DNA of 64,000 nt from JACPVF01 sp964502095 (GTDB lineage: Bacteria > Chloroflexota > Anaerolineae > Anaerolineales > Villigracilaceae): NCBI GenBank assembly GCA_964502095.1, contig CAZCUF010000006.1, positions 149,085-213,084 on the forward strand, read 5' to 3'. Shown here in pieces: positions 52,208-61,658 of this stretch (position 1 is the stretch's first letter; the number at the start of each line of letters is the position of its first letter). Under the pieces are notes generated by a model that made no database searches, was not told where the DNA came from, and saw only the letters and a list, made by a program, of their open reading frames with translations. A program made the translations under genes and the position numbers.

Positions 52208-52966
52208 ATGAACCGCAGTACCCGGATCGTCACGCCGATTCTGATCTTGATCCTGCAAGCCTGCAATTCGACCTCGACCCCTGCGCTCACGCCCACCCTC
52301 TTCCCTGCTTCCGTTACCGCGCCTGCCCTCACGCTGACGCCGCTTCCCGTCACCTCCACGCCGAGCGTTACCAGCGCGCCCGTCGAATCGCCCACGCCAA
52401 CCCTTGCTTTACAACCCGTTTACGTCAGCGCGCGCGACCAGCCGGTGAATTGCCGCTTCGGCCCGGGCATCGTTTTCGAAGTCGTCAGCGGGCTGACCGC
52501 ACGGCAGACCGCGCAGGCAATCGGCAAATCATCCGATAACTTATGGTGGTATGTCGCAGACCCGAACATCCCCGGCGGAACCTGCTGGGTGTTCAGCGCC
52601 GCGGTTGATCTGCAAGGGCAAACGGATTCGCTTCCAGTGGCGGGCGCGCCAGCTGTAACGGTGGACAAGCTCGAGGTCAGTGTGGAGCCGGCGCGTATTT
52701 CCGTCGCCTGCAATGCTTTTCCGCAATTTGTGCTGATCACCGGTCAAATCACGGCCAACGGCCCAACTCTCGCGGCCTGGCACTGGGAACTCAGCACCGG
52801 CGAAGTGAGCGCGGATACGCAGATGGTCTTTGAACAGGCCGGTACTCAAAGCGTGCAAAAATCTTTGGTGGTCGCCAGCCCGAACGATTACTGGGTGGAA
52901 CTGCATGTGACTGCTCCCAACACTACGTTTCAGCGCGCCATCTTCGTGGCAAATTGCACATCCTGA
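52208..52966 (+). CDS. SH3-like domain lipoprotein, paralogue of 20695
   Basis: The 252-residue protein has a lipobox LQAC (about residues 14-17), a long Thr/Pro linker, an SH3-like domain (VNCRFGPG, WWYVADP, CWVFSA), and a C-terminal beta domain with AWHWELSTGE. The domain order is the same as in the gene at 20695, with moderate identity in the conserved positions. Exported and membrane-anchored, probably wall- or polymer-binding. Confidence 0.75.
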   Translation: MNRSTRIVTPILILILQACNSTSTPALTPTLFPASVTAPALTLTPLPVTSTPSVTSAPVESPTPTLALQPVYVSARDQPVNCRFGPGIVFEVVSGLTARQTAQAIGKSSDNLWWYVADPNIPGGTCWVFSAAVDLQGQTDSLPVAGAPAVTVDKLEVSVEPARISVACNAFPQFVLITGQITANGPTLAAWHWELSTGEVSADTQMVFEQAGTQSVQKSLVVASPNDYWVELHVTAPNTTFQRAIFVANCTS

Positions 52967-53141
52967 TCTTTATCGGCTCGATCCCCGCACTTACAGCAAA
53001 ATCGTCTTTGCTTTATCTTCCACAGCCTTCCGTTGATCGCTGTCTCACCTTGGTTCGACCTACGGATGAAAGATATTGGACATAATATGTATACAACTGC
53101 ATAGCTTTTGGTGTTGTATAATCCTGTAACGGAGAAAATCA

Positions 53142-54014
53142 ATGCCAAAATCAAAGCGGGAACAACTTAAGGCCAACTTCAAGCAAACATTGACTGAATT
53201 TGCTGAAACCTTCAAAGGCCAGATTTCCACGCTTGATGATCAATGGACAATAAAAGGCTTCATTGACGTATTCCGCAATATATATACGATTTCGACCGAT
53301 ACAAAAATTGTTTCCAAAATTCTCGAAATTCACCTTTTCCCGAAATTGCTTGAGTTTGCTAATCAAAACAACTTCCATATCGTCCTTGCCGAACAACAAA
53401 ATTATTACCCCGATTTGTCCTTTGTGTATGCAGGCGATGAAAACATCAAGTTTGCTGTGGATTTAAAAACAACATATCGCCTGCCCGATAACCCCGAATT
53501 TTGTAATGGGTTTACGCTTGGGTCGCATGGTCAATACTTTATAAATCGTAAAAGCAGCAAGAACATTCAATTTCCTTATAATGAATATTTGGGACATTTT
53601 TGTCTCGGCGTGATTTATTCCCGTTCCGGTTCGGAAAAACCAGATGAAACAAGAACCTACAGATTGGAAGAATTAAAATCCATCACTTCTGTGATTAGTG
53701 ATTTCGAGTTCTTTGTTCATGAAAAGTGGGAGATTGCCAGCGACTATCAAGGTAGTTCCAATACTGCGAATATAGGAAGTATTACAAAGATTGCCGATAT
53801 CTTGGAAGGTAATGGTGTTTTCAAAAATCTCGGTGAAAAGTGGTTTGACGAGTATTGGATCAATTACGGTAAAGTGCAAATGACTGGGCCTAACGGTAAA
53901 GTGAAGAAAATAACCACCTTGAAAGATTATTTGGTATATCGCGGGAAAAATCCCAACCTTGCAAATCCTAAAATCAACAAACCTGCCCGTAAGAATAGAC
54001 GAGGGCAGAAATGA
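53142..54014 (+). CDS. EcoRV-type restriction endonuclease
   Basis: The 290-residue protein matches the EcoRV fold: PD at residues 90-91 in YYPDLSF and D107-L-K109 in FAVDLKTTYR, the exact spacing of the EcoRV active site (D74, D90, K92 there). The KILEIHLFPKLLEFA helix supplies the extra acidic residue. EcoRV cuts GATATC, and the conserved surroundings make the same site plausible but unproven. The C-terminus is extended and basic. AT-rich and overlapping the methyltransferase by 4 nt, it looks recently acquired. Confidence 0.85.
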   Translation: MPKSKREQLKANFKQTLTEFAETFKGQISTLDDQWTIKGFIDVFRNIYTISTDTKIVSKILEIHLFPKLLEFANQNNFHIVLAEQQNYYPDLSFVYAGDENIKFAVDLKTTYRLPDNPEFCNGFTLGSHGQYFINRKSSKNIQFPYNEYLGHFCLGVIYSRSGSEKPDETRTYRLEELKSITSVISDFEFFVHEKWEIASDYQGSSNTANIGSITKIADILEGNGVFKNLGEKWFDEYWINYGKVQMTGPNGKVKKITTLKDYLVYRGKNPNLANPKINKPARKNRRGQK

Positions 54015-54937
54015 CTGTAAAAGTCCCGCCTCTGAAATGTCAGGGAATTAAAACCAAATTGGTTGAATGGATTAAAGACCATGCCGTTCTTGAAGAAAAA
54101 GGAACGTGGATTGAACCATTTATGGGTTCAGGTGTGGTCGGATTCAATGTGAGACCAAACCATGCTGTTTTTGCAGATATCAACCCGCATATCGTCAATT
54201 TTTATAATGCCATCAAAGACAAGAAAATAACAGCTGGAATTGCGAAGGAGTTTCTGGAAAAAGAAGGTGCTTTACTGAAAGAAAAAGGGGAAGACCATTA
54301 TTATGAAGTGCGGGAACGTTTCAATAAGGATGGCAACTCTTTGGATATGCTATTTTTAAATCGTGCCTGTTTCAATGGCGTCATGCGCTTCAACAAAAAA
54401 GGCGGATTCAATGTCCCGTTTGGGCATAAACCCGAGCGGTTCGCAAAGGCTTACATCACCAAGATTACGAATCAAATCAAATATATTGCCGATGCGCTCA
54501 GCCAATATGACTGGAGTTTCGTTTCTCAAGATTTCAAGACGACGATCTCACTTGCTTCTACAAACGATTTTATCTATTGCGATCCGCCCTATATTGGAAG
54601 GCATGTGGATTACTTCAACTCGTGGTCAGAACAAAGTGAGCAGGATCTTTACGATGAACTCAGTTCGACACCAGCGAGGTTCATTCTTTCCACGTGGCAC
54701 AGCAACCAATATCGGACAAATCTTGCTATTGAGAAATACGCTTCTCACTTCACCGTTTTGACGCGTAAGCATTTCTATCATGTTGGTGCAAGCGAAAAGA
54801 ATCGTAATCCCATACTTGAGGCGATCGTTCTCAATTACAATTCCTTGCCACAAATAGAATTTCAATTAGAGGAGCAAATGGCTTTATTTGAAAAGTCGCA
54901 TAAAAATGAGTATATAACTTACGCACCTAAAAATTAG
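54011..54937 (+). CDS. DNA adenine methyltransferase (D12 class), M.EcoRV-like
   Basis: The 308-residue enzyme methylates adenine N6 to protect the host from the partner nuclease. It has the AdoMet-binding EPFMGSGVVGFN, the NRACFNGVMRFNKKG segment, and the catalytic DPPYIGRHVDYFN motif (DPPY). This is the Dam/M.EcoRV alpha-class layout. Its ATG overlaps the endonuclease stop (ATGA), so toxin and antidote are translated together. Confidence 0.93.
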   Translation: MTVKVPPLKCQGIKTKLVEWIKDHAVLEEKGTWIEPFMGSGVVGFNVRPNHAVFADINPHIVNFYNAIKDKKITAGIAKEFLEKEGALLKEKGEDHYYEVRERFNKDGNSLDMLFLNRACFNGVMRFNKKGGFNVPFGHKPERFAKAYITKITNQIKYIADALSQYDWSFVSQDFKTTISLASTNDFIYCDPPYIGRHVDYFNSWSEQSEQDLYDELSSTPARFILSTWHSNQYRTNLAIEKYASHFTVLTRKHFYHVGASEKNRNPILEAIVLNYNSLPQIEFQLEEQMALFEKSHKNEYITYAPKN

Positions 54938-55009
54938 CCGCTCTTGTTGTTAAAGCGATTTTCTAATTACATCTGCTGATTACTTCCCTACTGATAACTG
55001 AAGCCCCCC

Positions 55010-56284
55010 ATGCTCATCCATTCTGCCTCTCAGCTCCTCACCCTCGCCGGCGGCCCTCAACGCGGACGCAATCTCGGCGCGCTGGGCATCATCGAGAACG
55101 GCGCGGTGGTGGTGCGCGATGAAAAAATCGCCGCAGTCGGCGCCACAGCAGAACTTCAGGCTTCCTTCCCAAACGAGCCCACCCTCGACGCGAGTCATTG
55201 TGTGATCATGCCGGGGTTCGTGGATCCGCACACGCACGTCATTTGGGCGGGCGACCGCGCCAACGAATTCGAAATGAAGATGGCGGGAGCGGCCTATCTC
55301 GATATCCTCGCTTCGGGCGGCGGAATCATCTCCACGGTCCGCGCGACGCGTACCGCCTCCATCGAGTCGCTCATCGCACAGACCCGTCCGCGCCTGTTGC
55401 GCATGTTCGCGCACGGCACAACAACAGTCGAAGCCAAAACAGGTTACGGCCTGCAAACCGCCACCGAATTGCGCCTGCTCAAAGCCCTGCTCGCGCTCGA
55501 CGATGAAACCCCGCTCGATTTGGCCTTCACGTTCCTCGGCGCGCACGCCATCGCGCCTGAATACAAAGAGAACCCGCAAACTTACACCGATCTTATTTGT
55601 GAGACCATGCTTCCAGTGCTCAAAGAGTGGTGGGGGACTCATGCCCCGCAACGGACTCTGCCCTTTGTGGACGTATTCTGCGAAACCGGCGCCTTCAACC
55701 TCGAACAAACGCGTCAAATCCTGACCCTGGCCCGCTCGCTGGGATTCCCGCTCAAAGTCCACGCGGACGAATTCGACAACTTCGGCGGCGTGAGTCTCGC
55801 AGTGGAATTGGGCGCGGCGTCTGCCGACCATCTGGTGAAAACTTCAGATGCAGATATCGCCGCGTTGGGAAAATCGGATACGGTCGCGGTTTCACTGCCC
55901 TGCACGCCTTTTGGTTTGGCCGAACGCGACTTCACTCCCGCGCGCAAAATCATCGAAGCGGGCGGCATTCTCGCACTGGCTACGGATTGCAACCCCGGCA
56001 CAAGCTGGAACGAATCGATGCAGTTCGTCATCGCGCTGGCCTGCCGTTCGATGAAGCTGACTCCCGCAGAAGCCATCGCCGCCACAACCATCAATGCCGC
56101 GCACGCCATCCGCCGGGACGATACGATCGGTTCCATCGAAGTTGGCAAACAGGCGGATCTGTTGATCCTGTCCGTGCCCGATTATCGTCATTTGGGCTAT
56201 CGTTATGGGACGAATCTCGTGAAACAGGTCGTCAAACGCGGGCAGGTTTATTCAGTGGACGTGGGATATTATCGAACCGCTTGA
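55010..56284 (+). CDS. hutI: Imidazolonepropionase
   Basis: HutI hydrolyses imidazolonepropionate to N-formimidoyl-glutamate, step three of histidine breakdown. The 424-residue amidohydrolase has the metal-binding DPHTHVIWAGDR, the substrate loop ASGGGIISTVRATR, EAKTGYGLQTATELR, the later His in VHADEFDN, and ALATDCNPGTSW with the catalytic Asp. Full length. It acts on the product of hutU, which lies 37 kb upstream. Confidence 0.96.
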   Translation: MLIHSASQLLTLAGGPQRGRNLGALGIIENGAVVVRDEKIAAVGATAELQASFPNEPTLDASHCVIMPGFVDPHTHVIWAGDRANEFEMKMAGAAYLDILASGGGIISTVRATRTASIESLIAQTRPRLLRMFAHGTTTVEAKTGYGLQTATELRLLKALLALDDETPLDLAFTFLGAHAIAPEYKENPQTYTDLICETMLPVLKEWWGTHAPQRTLPFVDVFCETGAFNLEQTRQILTLARSLGFPLKVHADEFDNFGGVSLAVELGAASADHLVKTSDADIAALGKSDTVAVSLPCTPFGLAERDFTPARKIIEAGGILALATDCNPGTSWNESMQFVIALACRSMKLTPAEAIAATTINAAHAIRRDDTIGSIEVGKQADLLILSVPDYRHLGYRYGTNLVKQVVKRGQVYSVDVGYYRTA

Positions 56285-56356
56285 TCCTGTTGCGGCGCGA
56301 GGAACCGAAATGCGCCGGCTTAAATTTTTGTCTCTACGCGCATAGATCAAGGAAAA

Positions 56357-56563
56357 TTGAAAATGTCTTTCGATCTTTCGAACTTCGCTTCATGGATTTG
56401 GATCATCGTCGCGGTGATCGTTGTGATCGTCATTCTGCGCTTCTTCCTCCATATCGTAGTGCGCGCGGTCCACTTTGTGATGAGTTTCTTTTGGCACGGC
56501 TGTGCACTGATCGTTGGGCTTGTCGCTCTCTACTTCGTTCTGCGTGCCTTTCACGTTTTTTAA
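56357..56563 (+). CDS. Small two-helix membrane protein
   Basis: The 68-residue protein has a short polar N-terminus and two strongly hydrophobic segments (about residues 12-32 and 38-60), with Phe- and Val-rich composition. No family recognised. AAGGAA upstream supports translation from the ATG at 56357 or the one at 56363. Confidence 0.6.
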   Translation: MKMSFDLSNFASWIWIIVAVIVVIVILRFFLHIVVRAVHFVMSFFWHGCALIVGLVALYFVLRAFHVF

Positions 56564-56658
56564 CCAACAAAATATGCCGGTTCGAACCGCCCGTCCCACG
56601 CGGTGGACAAATCTGGAACAATAATCTGGTTGCGCCCGACTTAAGGTAAAATAATCTC

Positions 56659-57282
56659 ATGACCGACAAAACTGGCCCAATTTTGGTCGTTGAAGATGTT
56701 CCCAATATCCTGGAACTGCTCAAGATCACGCTGACCTTCAAAGGCTATCAGGTGATCACAGCCCGCGACGGCAAAGAAGCGCTCGAAAAGATAATGGAAA
56801 CCACTCCTGCGCTGGTCATCACCGACATTTTGATGCCGATCATGGATGGTTTCGCTTTCGTTCAGAAATTGCGTACCGACCCAAAGACCCTTTCAATTCC
56901 GGTTGTATTCCTCTCAGCCACATACCTCACACCGGAAGACAAGGCTTTTGCCATGAGCTTGGGCGCTTCACGCTTCATCGAAAAACCGATCGATACCGAG
57001 GACTTCCTGCTGACCATCGCCGAATTGCTGATGGAAGAGCACACCACGACTCCGCGCCCCATGGCACAGCATGATTTCTATCTTGGATATCGGGATCGCC
57101 TCGAAAGCAAACTGCGGCACAAAAACGCACAACTTGCCCGCACCCAGCGCCTGCTCGCCACGCTCCCCGAGGATCAAAAGGAAGCATATCAGGCGCTATT
57201 TGAGCAATCCACGCGCGACCGCGATGCGATCGAAGCCGAACTGAAAGAAATCCGCAACATCCTCGATAATCTTCAAAATTAA
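56659..57282 (+). CDS. Response regulator with coiled C-terminus
   Basis: The 207-residue protein is a receiver domain (VVEDVPNILELL, phospho-acceptor Asp in VITDILMPIMDG, Lys in FIEKPIDTEDF; residues 5-125). A helical, charged tail follows (RDRLESKLRHKNAQLARTQR and onward) that should form a coiled coil. There is no DNA-binding domain, so the output is probably through protein contacts. It is not next to a kinase; suhB follows by 2 bp. Confidence 0.85.
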   Translation: MTDKTGPILVVEDVPNILELLKITLTFKGYQVITARDGKEALEKIMETTPALVITDILMPIMDGFAFVQKLRTDPKTLSIPVVFLSATYLTPEDKAFAMSLGASRFIEKPIDTEDFLLTIAELLMEEHTTTPRPMAQHDFYLGYRDRLESKLRHKNAQLARTQRLLATLPEDQKEAYQALFEQSTRDRDAIEAELKEIRNILDNLQN

Positions 57283-57284
57283 CT

Positions 57285-58064
57285 ATGCAGCCCAACCTGG
57301 CAGATCTGGAAAATTTGGCTCGCGCCGCGGGTGAGATTTTGCGCGCAGGCTACGCGCGCGACCATCAAATCAGATACAAAGGCGTGATCGATCCCGTCAC
57401 CGAGGTGGATCGCGAATCCGAATCCTATCTCTTGAACGAAATCCAAAAACGCTTTCCAGAAAGTCACATCCTTGCCGAGGAAAGCGGCGAGATTCAGGGA
57501 CGCGCCGGATCGCTCTGGCTGATCGATCCTCTGGACGGAACCGTCAACTACGCTCATGACATCCCCATCTTCAGCGTTTCGATTGCCTTCGCTTCACACG
57601 GGACGACGAAGCTGGCCGCCGTTTACGAGCCGATGCGCGACGAATTATTCTCCGCCGAGCGCGGCCGCGGCGCTCGTTTGAACGGACACGAGATTCATCC
57701 CTCCAACACGTCCGACCTTCAACACAGTCTGCTGGTCACCGGCTTTCCCTACGACGCCTGGAACACGGATCAGGACAACTTTGCCAACTTCGTCCGCCTC
57801 GGTAAATTGACCCAAGGTGTGCGCCGCCTCGGTTCCGCCGCCCTCGACGCCTGCTACGTCGCGGCCGGCCGCTTCGACGGTTTTTGGGAACTCTCCCTCA
57901 AACCCTGGGATGTGGCCGCCGGCGGCTTGATCGCAGAAGAAGCGGGCGCGCTCGTCACCAACATGGAAGGCGCACCCGATTACCTCTCCACGCCCCAGTC
58001 CATCATCGCGGCCAATCCTAAAATTCATCCGGAATTATCGGCAGCGCTCCATCTAAAAACTTAA
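57285..58064 (+). CDS. suhB: Inositol-1-monophosphatase family protein
   Basis: The 259-residue protein has the lithium-sensitive phosphatase motifs: AEESGE, IDPLDGTVNY (metal-binding Asp residues), and WDVAAGGLIAEEAGA near the C-terminus. It removes phosphate from inositol phosphate or a related sugar phosphate (possibly also PAP or fructose-1,6-bisphosphate in this broad family). It starts 2 bp after the response regulator stop. Confidence 0.9.
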   Translation: MQPNLADLENLARAAGEILRAGYARDHQIRYKGVIDPVTEVDRESESYLLNEIQKRFPESHILAEESGEIQGRAGSLWLIDPLDGTVNYAHDIPIFSVSIAFASHGTTKLAAVYEPMRDELFSAERGRGARLNGHEIHPSNTSDLQHSLLVTGFPYDAWNTDQDNFANFVRLGKLTQGVRRLGSAALDACYVAAGRFDGFWELSLKPWDVAAGGLIAEEAGALVTNMEGAPDYLSTPQSIIAANPKIHPELSAALHLKT

Positions 58065-58127
58065 CTTTATCCGTCAAGAAGAACAAGCCCTCAGGCAGAT
58101 TTTCCTTTACAATAAAGCAAGTCCTGT

Positions 58128-61100
58128 ATGTCTACCGCAATTCCAATCAGCAAAACAAAAATCATCGTCCCGCACCGCCGCCCCGAACTCCTCACGCGCA
58201 CCCGCCTGCTGGAAAGCTTAAATGCCGCGTCCGAGCACAAATTAACCCTGCTCTCTGCTCCTGCAGGTTTCGGCAAGACCTCGCTCCTGGTGGATTTGGC
58301 GCATCACGCTCAAATGCCGGTCTGCTGGCTGGCGCTCGACGAACTCGACCGCGATCCGCAACGCTTCATCGCGTACCTGAGCGCTTCGCTGGCTGTACAA
58401 TTCCCCGGTTTGAAAAAGTCAATTCAACCTCTGCTCAACGAACTCAAATCCATCGAAACCGATGCCGAACCGTTGCTCGTGACCTTGACCAATGAACTTT
58501 ACGAACAGGCGGAAGAGGACTTTCTCTTCATCCTCGACGATTTTCATCTGCTCGATAACGTGCCCATTATTTCAATCATCCTCAACCGCTTCCTGCAATT
58601 GGTGGATGAAAACTGTCACGTCATTATCTCCTCGCGCAGCATCCCGGCCCTGCCGGATATCACCCTCATGTTGGCGCGTGAACAAGTGGAGGGCCTCAAC
58701 CAGGCCGATCTGGCTTTTCAAGCGCGTGAGATCCAGGCGCTCTTCAATCAGAATCAAAACCAGCATCTCTCCGAGCAGGAAGCCTCCCAACTCGCCGAAC
58801 AAAGCGGCGGATGGATCACCGGCATTATCTTGTCCGAATTCTCCCGCGGCCCGCGCGTCGTCGGCGGCGATGCGTTTGCTTATCTTGGCCGTCAAGTGCT
58901 CGATCAGCAACCGTCCGATCTGCGAGAATTTCTTTTGCGGACTTCCCTGCCGGAAGAGTTCAATGCCGAGCTTTGTGATGCCATCCTGAGTCCGCTCTAC
59001 GCTGGACCTCAAAACTGGGCGACCGTCATCAATCGGATTCTCGAAAAGAACTTATTTATCCTCCCCCTCGGCGATGACGGGAAATGGCTGCGCTATCATC
59101 CCCTCTTTCGAGAATTTCTTTCCACGCGCCTGAAGGAGGAACGTCCGCAGGAAGTTCGCGGCCTTCTCGAACGCCTCACACAAGCCTATGAAGCCAGCGG
59201 CGAGTGGGAAAAAGCCTACTTCACCTGTCAACAACTTGAAGACTCCGAAATGCTTGCGGCGGTTGTCGAACATGCAGGCACGCCAATGCTTCAGCATGCC
59301 CTCACCACATTGGAGAATTGGGTGAACAGCCTGCCCCCGAATCTACTGCGCACCCGCCCGGGATTGATTTCCCTGCGCGGAGGCATTGCAAATATCAAAG
59401 GGAATTCGCAAGACGCTTTGCCTTTTCTCGACAAGGCTGAAGCAATCTACCGAAAAGAAAATGATATTGACGGCCTCAGTCTTGCATTGGTCCGTCGGGC
59501 GGCCACTTATCATCAACTGGGCAATTATCAATTGTCATCGAAGGATGCCGAAGAGGTGCTACAACTCGCTGAATCTCATGCCGATTTACAACCATTGTAC
59601 GCCGAAGCTCTTAGAATCAAGGGGATAAATTTATATCGTTTGGGTAATTCCAGACAAGCAATTGAATATCTTGAACACTCGTTTGCACTTTATACGGCCT
59701 TGAACGAAATAGGGAGCATACCCATGCTCCTGATGGAAACAGGTATTGTTTATCAAGTTGTAGGCGATATTGAATCTGCCAAAAAAGCCTATCAGGAATC
59801 TTTAAAAATTTGGCAAAGCGAAAATAATTTACGGTTACAAGCAGAGGTAATGAACAGCCTTGCAGTGCTCTACCAGCAACTTGGAGATTATGAACTGGCG
59901 CTGGATGCATTTGAAAAGGGTCTTTCATTAGCCAGAAAGAGTCACCATCAACGAGCGGAGACATTGATTTTGATCGGTCTGGGCGATCTCTATGCAGAGG
60001 TCGACGATTTTGAACCAGCTTTGCAAGCTTATGAAAGGGCCGAACCTCTTACGAACCAATTATCCGGTTCGTTTATTGATACTTATCTTACTCTTGCTGG
60101 AGCAAATTTAGCTATCATCCAGGAAAATATCGGGGAAGCGTCGCATATTTTGAGGAACGCAAAACAAAAGTTAATCAGTAGACAGTCGAATTATGAACAA
60201 GGATTGCAAACCCTCATCGAGGGCCGTATTAATCTTGTAAAAAAACAATACGGAAAGGCCAATGTTTTATTTCAAAAGTGCAAAGAAGCTTTTATTCAAG
60301 ATGGACGCGACCTGGAAGTACTTTCATGTCGTATATGGCTGGCGGCGTCATTGAGTCTATCAGATCAAACCGAACCGGCGCGCGAGGAAATCAAGGCATT
60401 ATTCAATATCCGAGGCGGGCCCTCACATGCCATACTGGTTACACTCAGGCAGGCAGCTCCATGGCTAAAGAATCTACAAAGAGACCCTTTGGTAGGACGG
60501 AATTTAAGCGGCTTGTTGGAAAGGGCCCACAGACTGGATGCAAGATTGCCGGATATACGACGTTCCTTGCGGCGTTCGGCTCAGTCAATACAAATGCCAG
60601 CGGCCAGTTTGATCATCAAGGCTTTTGGACGCGCCGAAGTTCAGGTTGAAGGGCGTGTTGTAACTTCTTCAGACTGGAGCACCCAGTCGGTCCGCGATCT
60701 ATTTTTCTATTTCCTGTATAAAAAGAAAGCCGTGACCAAGGAGCAGATCGCCTCCGCGCTATGGCCGGAATTGGACGATCCCCAGAATCTCAAACAGCGA
60801 TTCAAGACCTATCTTTTTCGACTTCGGCGCGCAACGCGGCGGGATGCCATTGTTTTCGAAGAAGAGTATTACCGCTTCAATTACGGTTTGGACTATGAGT
60901 ACGATGTGGAAGCCTTCGAGACTCACCTGTCCCGCGCCCGTGTCGCCCGAACAAACGAGGAACGAATTGAACATTATCAAAAAGCGGCCGATTTGGTGAG
61001 CGGCCCTTATCTTGCGGAAGTGGACTACCCCTGGGCGCTGGGGGAACGGGAACGCCTGGAGCAGATATATTTGAACGCCCTGGAAGATTTGGCGAATTTA

Positions 61101-61328
61101 TTTCTGGGTATCAATAAACCGGAACAGGCTATCTCTATCGGACAACGCGCACTAGACCTTGATCCATATCGTGAGACTACCTACCAATTGATCATGCGGG
61201 CCTATTCGATCCTCGGCGATCATAACGCTGTTACCAAACAATACGCAACTTGTAGAAATAACTTGAAAGAATTGGGGCTGGTTCCTTCCCCCGAAACCGA
61301 AGCGCTTTACCGGGAATTAAGCATTTAA
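58128..61328 (+). CDS. STAND/TPR/BTAD giant transcriptional activator
   Basis: The 1066-residue protein is a MalT-like STAND ATPase: Walker A APAGFGKT at 44-51 and Walker B FLFILDDFHLL near 130. A winged-helix region (to about 390) and a long TPR array (about 440-790; for example ALDAFEKGLSLARKSHHQRA) follow. The C-terminus is an OmpR-like DNA-binding domain (LIIKAFGRAEVQVEGR, RDLFFYFLYKKKAVTKEQI) plus a BTAD domain (about 910-1064). Such proteins switch on genes when a ligand binds the TPR part. It is followed by a direct-repeat promoter and a repeat-peptide gene, its likely target. Residue positions are approximate. Confidence 0.88.
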   Translation: MSTAIPISKTKIIVPHRRPELLTRTRLLESLNAASEHKLTLLSAPAGFGKTSLLVDLAHHAQMPVCWLALDELDRDPQRFIAYLSASLAVQFPGLKKSIQPLLNELKSIETDAEPLLVTLTNELYEQAEEDFLFILDDFHLLDNVPIISIILNRFLQLVDENCHVIISSRSIPALPDITLMLAREQVEGLNQADLAFQAREIQALFNQNQNQHLSEQEASQLAEQSGGWITGIILSEFSRGPRVVGGDAFAYLGRQVLDQQPSDLREFLLRTSLPEEFNAELCDAILSPLYAGPQNWATVINRILEKNLFILPLGDDGKWLRYHPLFREFLSTRLKEERPQEVRGLLERLTQAYEASGEWEKAYFTCQQLEDSEMLAAVVEHAGTPMLQHALTTLENWVNSLPPNLLRTRPGLISLRGGIANIKGNSQDALPFLDKAEAIYRKENDIDGLSLALVRRAATYHQLGNYQLSSKDAEEVLQLAESHADLQPLYAEALRIKGINLYRLGNSRQAIEYLEHSFALYTALNEIGSIPMLLMETGIVYQVVGDIESAKKAYQESLKIWQSENNLRLQAEVMNSLAVLYQQLGDYELALDAFEKGLSLARKSHHQRAETLILIGLGDLYAEVDDFEPALQAYERAEPLTNQLSGSFIDTYLTLAGANLAIIQENIGEASHILRNAKQKLISRQSNYEQGLQTLIEGRINLVKKQYGKANVLFQKCKEAFIQDGRDLEVLSCRIWLAASLSLSDQTEPAREEIKALFNIRGGPSHAILVTLRQAAPWLKNLQRDPLVGRNLSGLLERAHRLDARLPDIRRSLRRSAQSIQMPAASLIIKAFGRAEVQVEGRVVTSSDWSTQSVRDLFFYFLYKKKAVTKEQIASALWPELDDPQNLKQRFKTYLFRLRRATRRDAIVFEEEYYRFNYGLDYEYDVEAFETHLSRARVARTNEERIEHYQKAADLVSGPYLAEVDYPWALGERERLEQIYLNALEDLANLFLGINKPEQAISIGQRALDLDPYRETTYQLIMRAYSILGDHNAVTKQYATCRNNLKELGLVPSPETEALYRELSI

Positions 61329-61357
61329 GCCCAAAAAAATCACCTTAAAAAGGCCAT

Positions 61358-61395
61358 TTTTGTACCCTGTTTTGTACCCTGGGGGACGATAATAT
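61358..61395 (+). promoter_or_regulatory. Direct-repeat promoter of the repeat-peptide gene
   Basis: TTTTGTACCCTG occurs twice in tandem (61358-61369 and 61370-61381). The -10 box TAATAT at 61390-61395 begins 8 bp after the second copy. SARP/BTAD regulators bind tandem repeats ending 8 bp before the -10 box, so this is the expected target of the upstream activator. The expected start of transcription is about 61402. Confidence 0.7.
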
Positions 61396-61430
61396 GGGGC
61401 ATATCAATCCTGCGAAATGGAAGGTGCCTC

Positions 61431-61604
61431 ATGAAAAATCAGCTAACGCAAGCAAACCTCACTTCTAATTGTTCCCCTTTGGACGTTTGCAGTGGCGGAC
61501 GTCGTTCTCCTTTGGACGTTTGCAGTGGCGGACGTCGTTCTCCTTTGGACGTTTGCAGTGGCGGACGTCGTTCTCCCTTGGATATGTGCAGTGGCGGACG
61601 CTAA
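61431..61604 (+). CDS. Four-repeat cysteine peptide precursor
   Basis: A 57-residue peptide with GGAAGG 6 nt before its ATG. The first 14 residues (MKNQLTQANLTSNC) are a short leader. Four 11-residue units then follow: SPLDVCSGGRR three times and a shortened last unit SPLDMCSGGR ending at the stop. Each unit has one Cys, one Asp, a Gly pair and (except the last) two Arg. The repeats are nearly identical at DNA level, so the array expanded recently. The dibasic ends look like processing sites, which would make this a multi-core RiPP or signal peptide precursor. No maturase is in the window. The sequence is shorter than common gene-calling cut-offs. Confidence 0.75.
   Translation: MKNQLTQANLTSNCSPLDVCSGGRRSPLDVCSGGRRSPLDVCSGGRRSPLDMCSGGR
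61473..61604 (+). repeat. 33-bp tandem repeat array, 4 units
   Basis: Units at 61473, 61506, 61539 and 61572, each 33 bp and in frame. Units 2 and 3 are identical, unit 1 differs at one or two positions, unit 4 at a few including the stop. It is coding, without spacers. Confidence 0.9.
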
Positions 61605-61658
61605 CCTGTTCACAAAAAATATTACTTGTTTTTTTGCTAAAGGCTTTATGAGGTTACC

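Noticed and set aside
61473..61604. Four 33-bp repeats as a short CRISPR array
   Set aside because: The units are contiguous without spacers, stay in one reading frame after an RBS, and no cas genes are near.
61469..61651. Open frame encoding FGRLQWRTSFS repeats
   Set aside because: It is a shifted frame over the same tandem repeat, lacks its own RBS, and the frame starting at 61431 has one.
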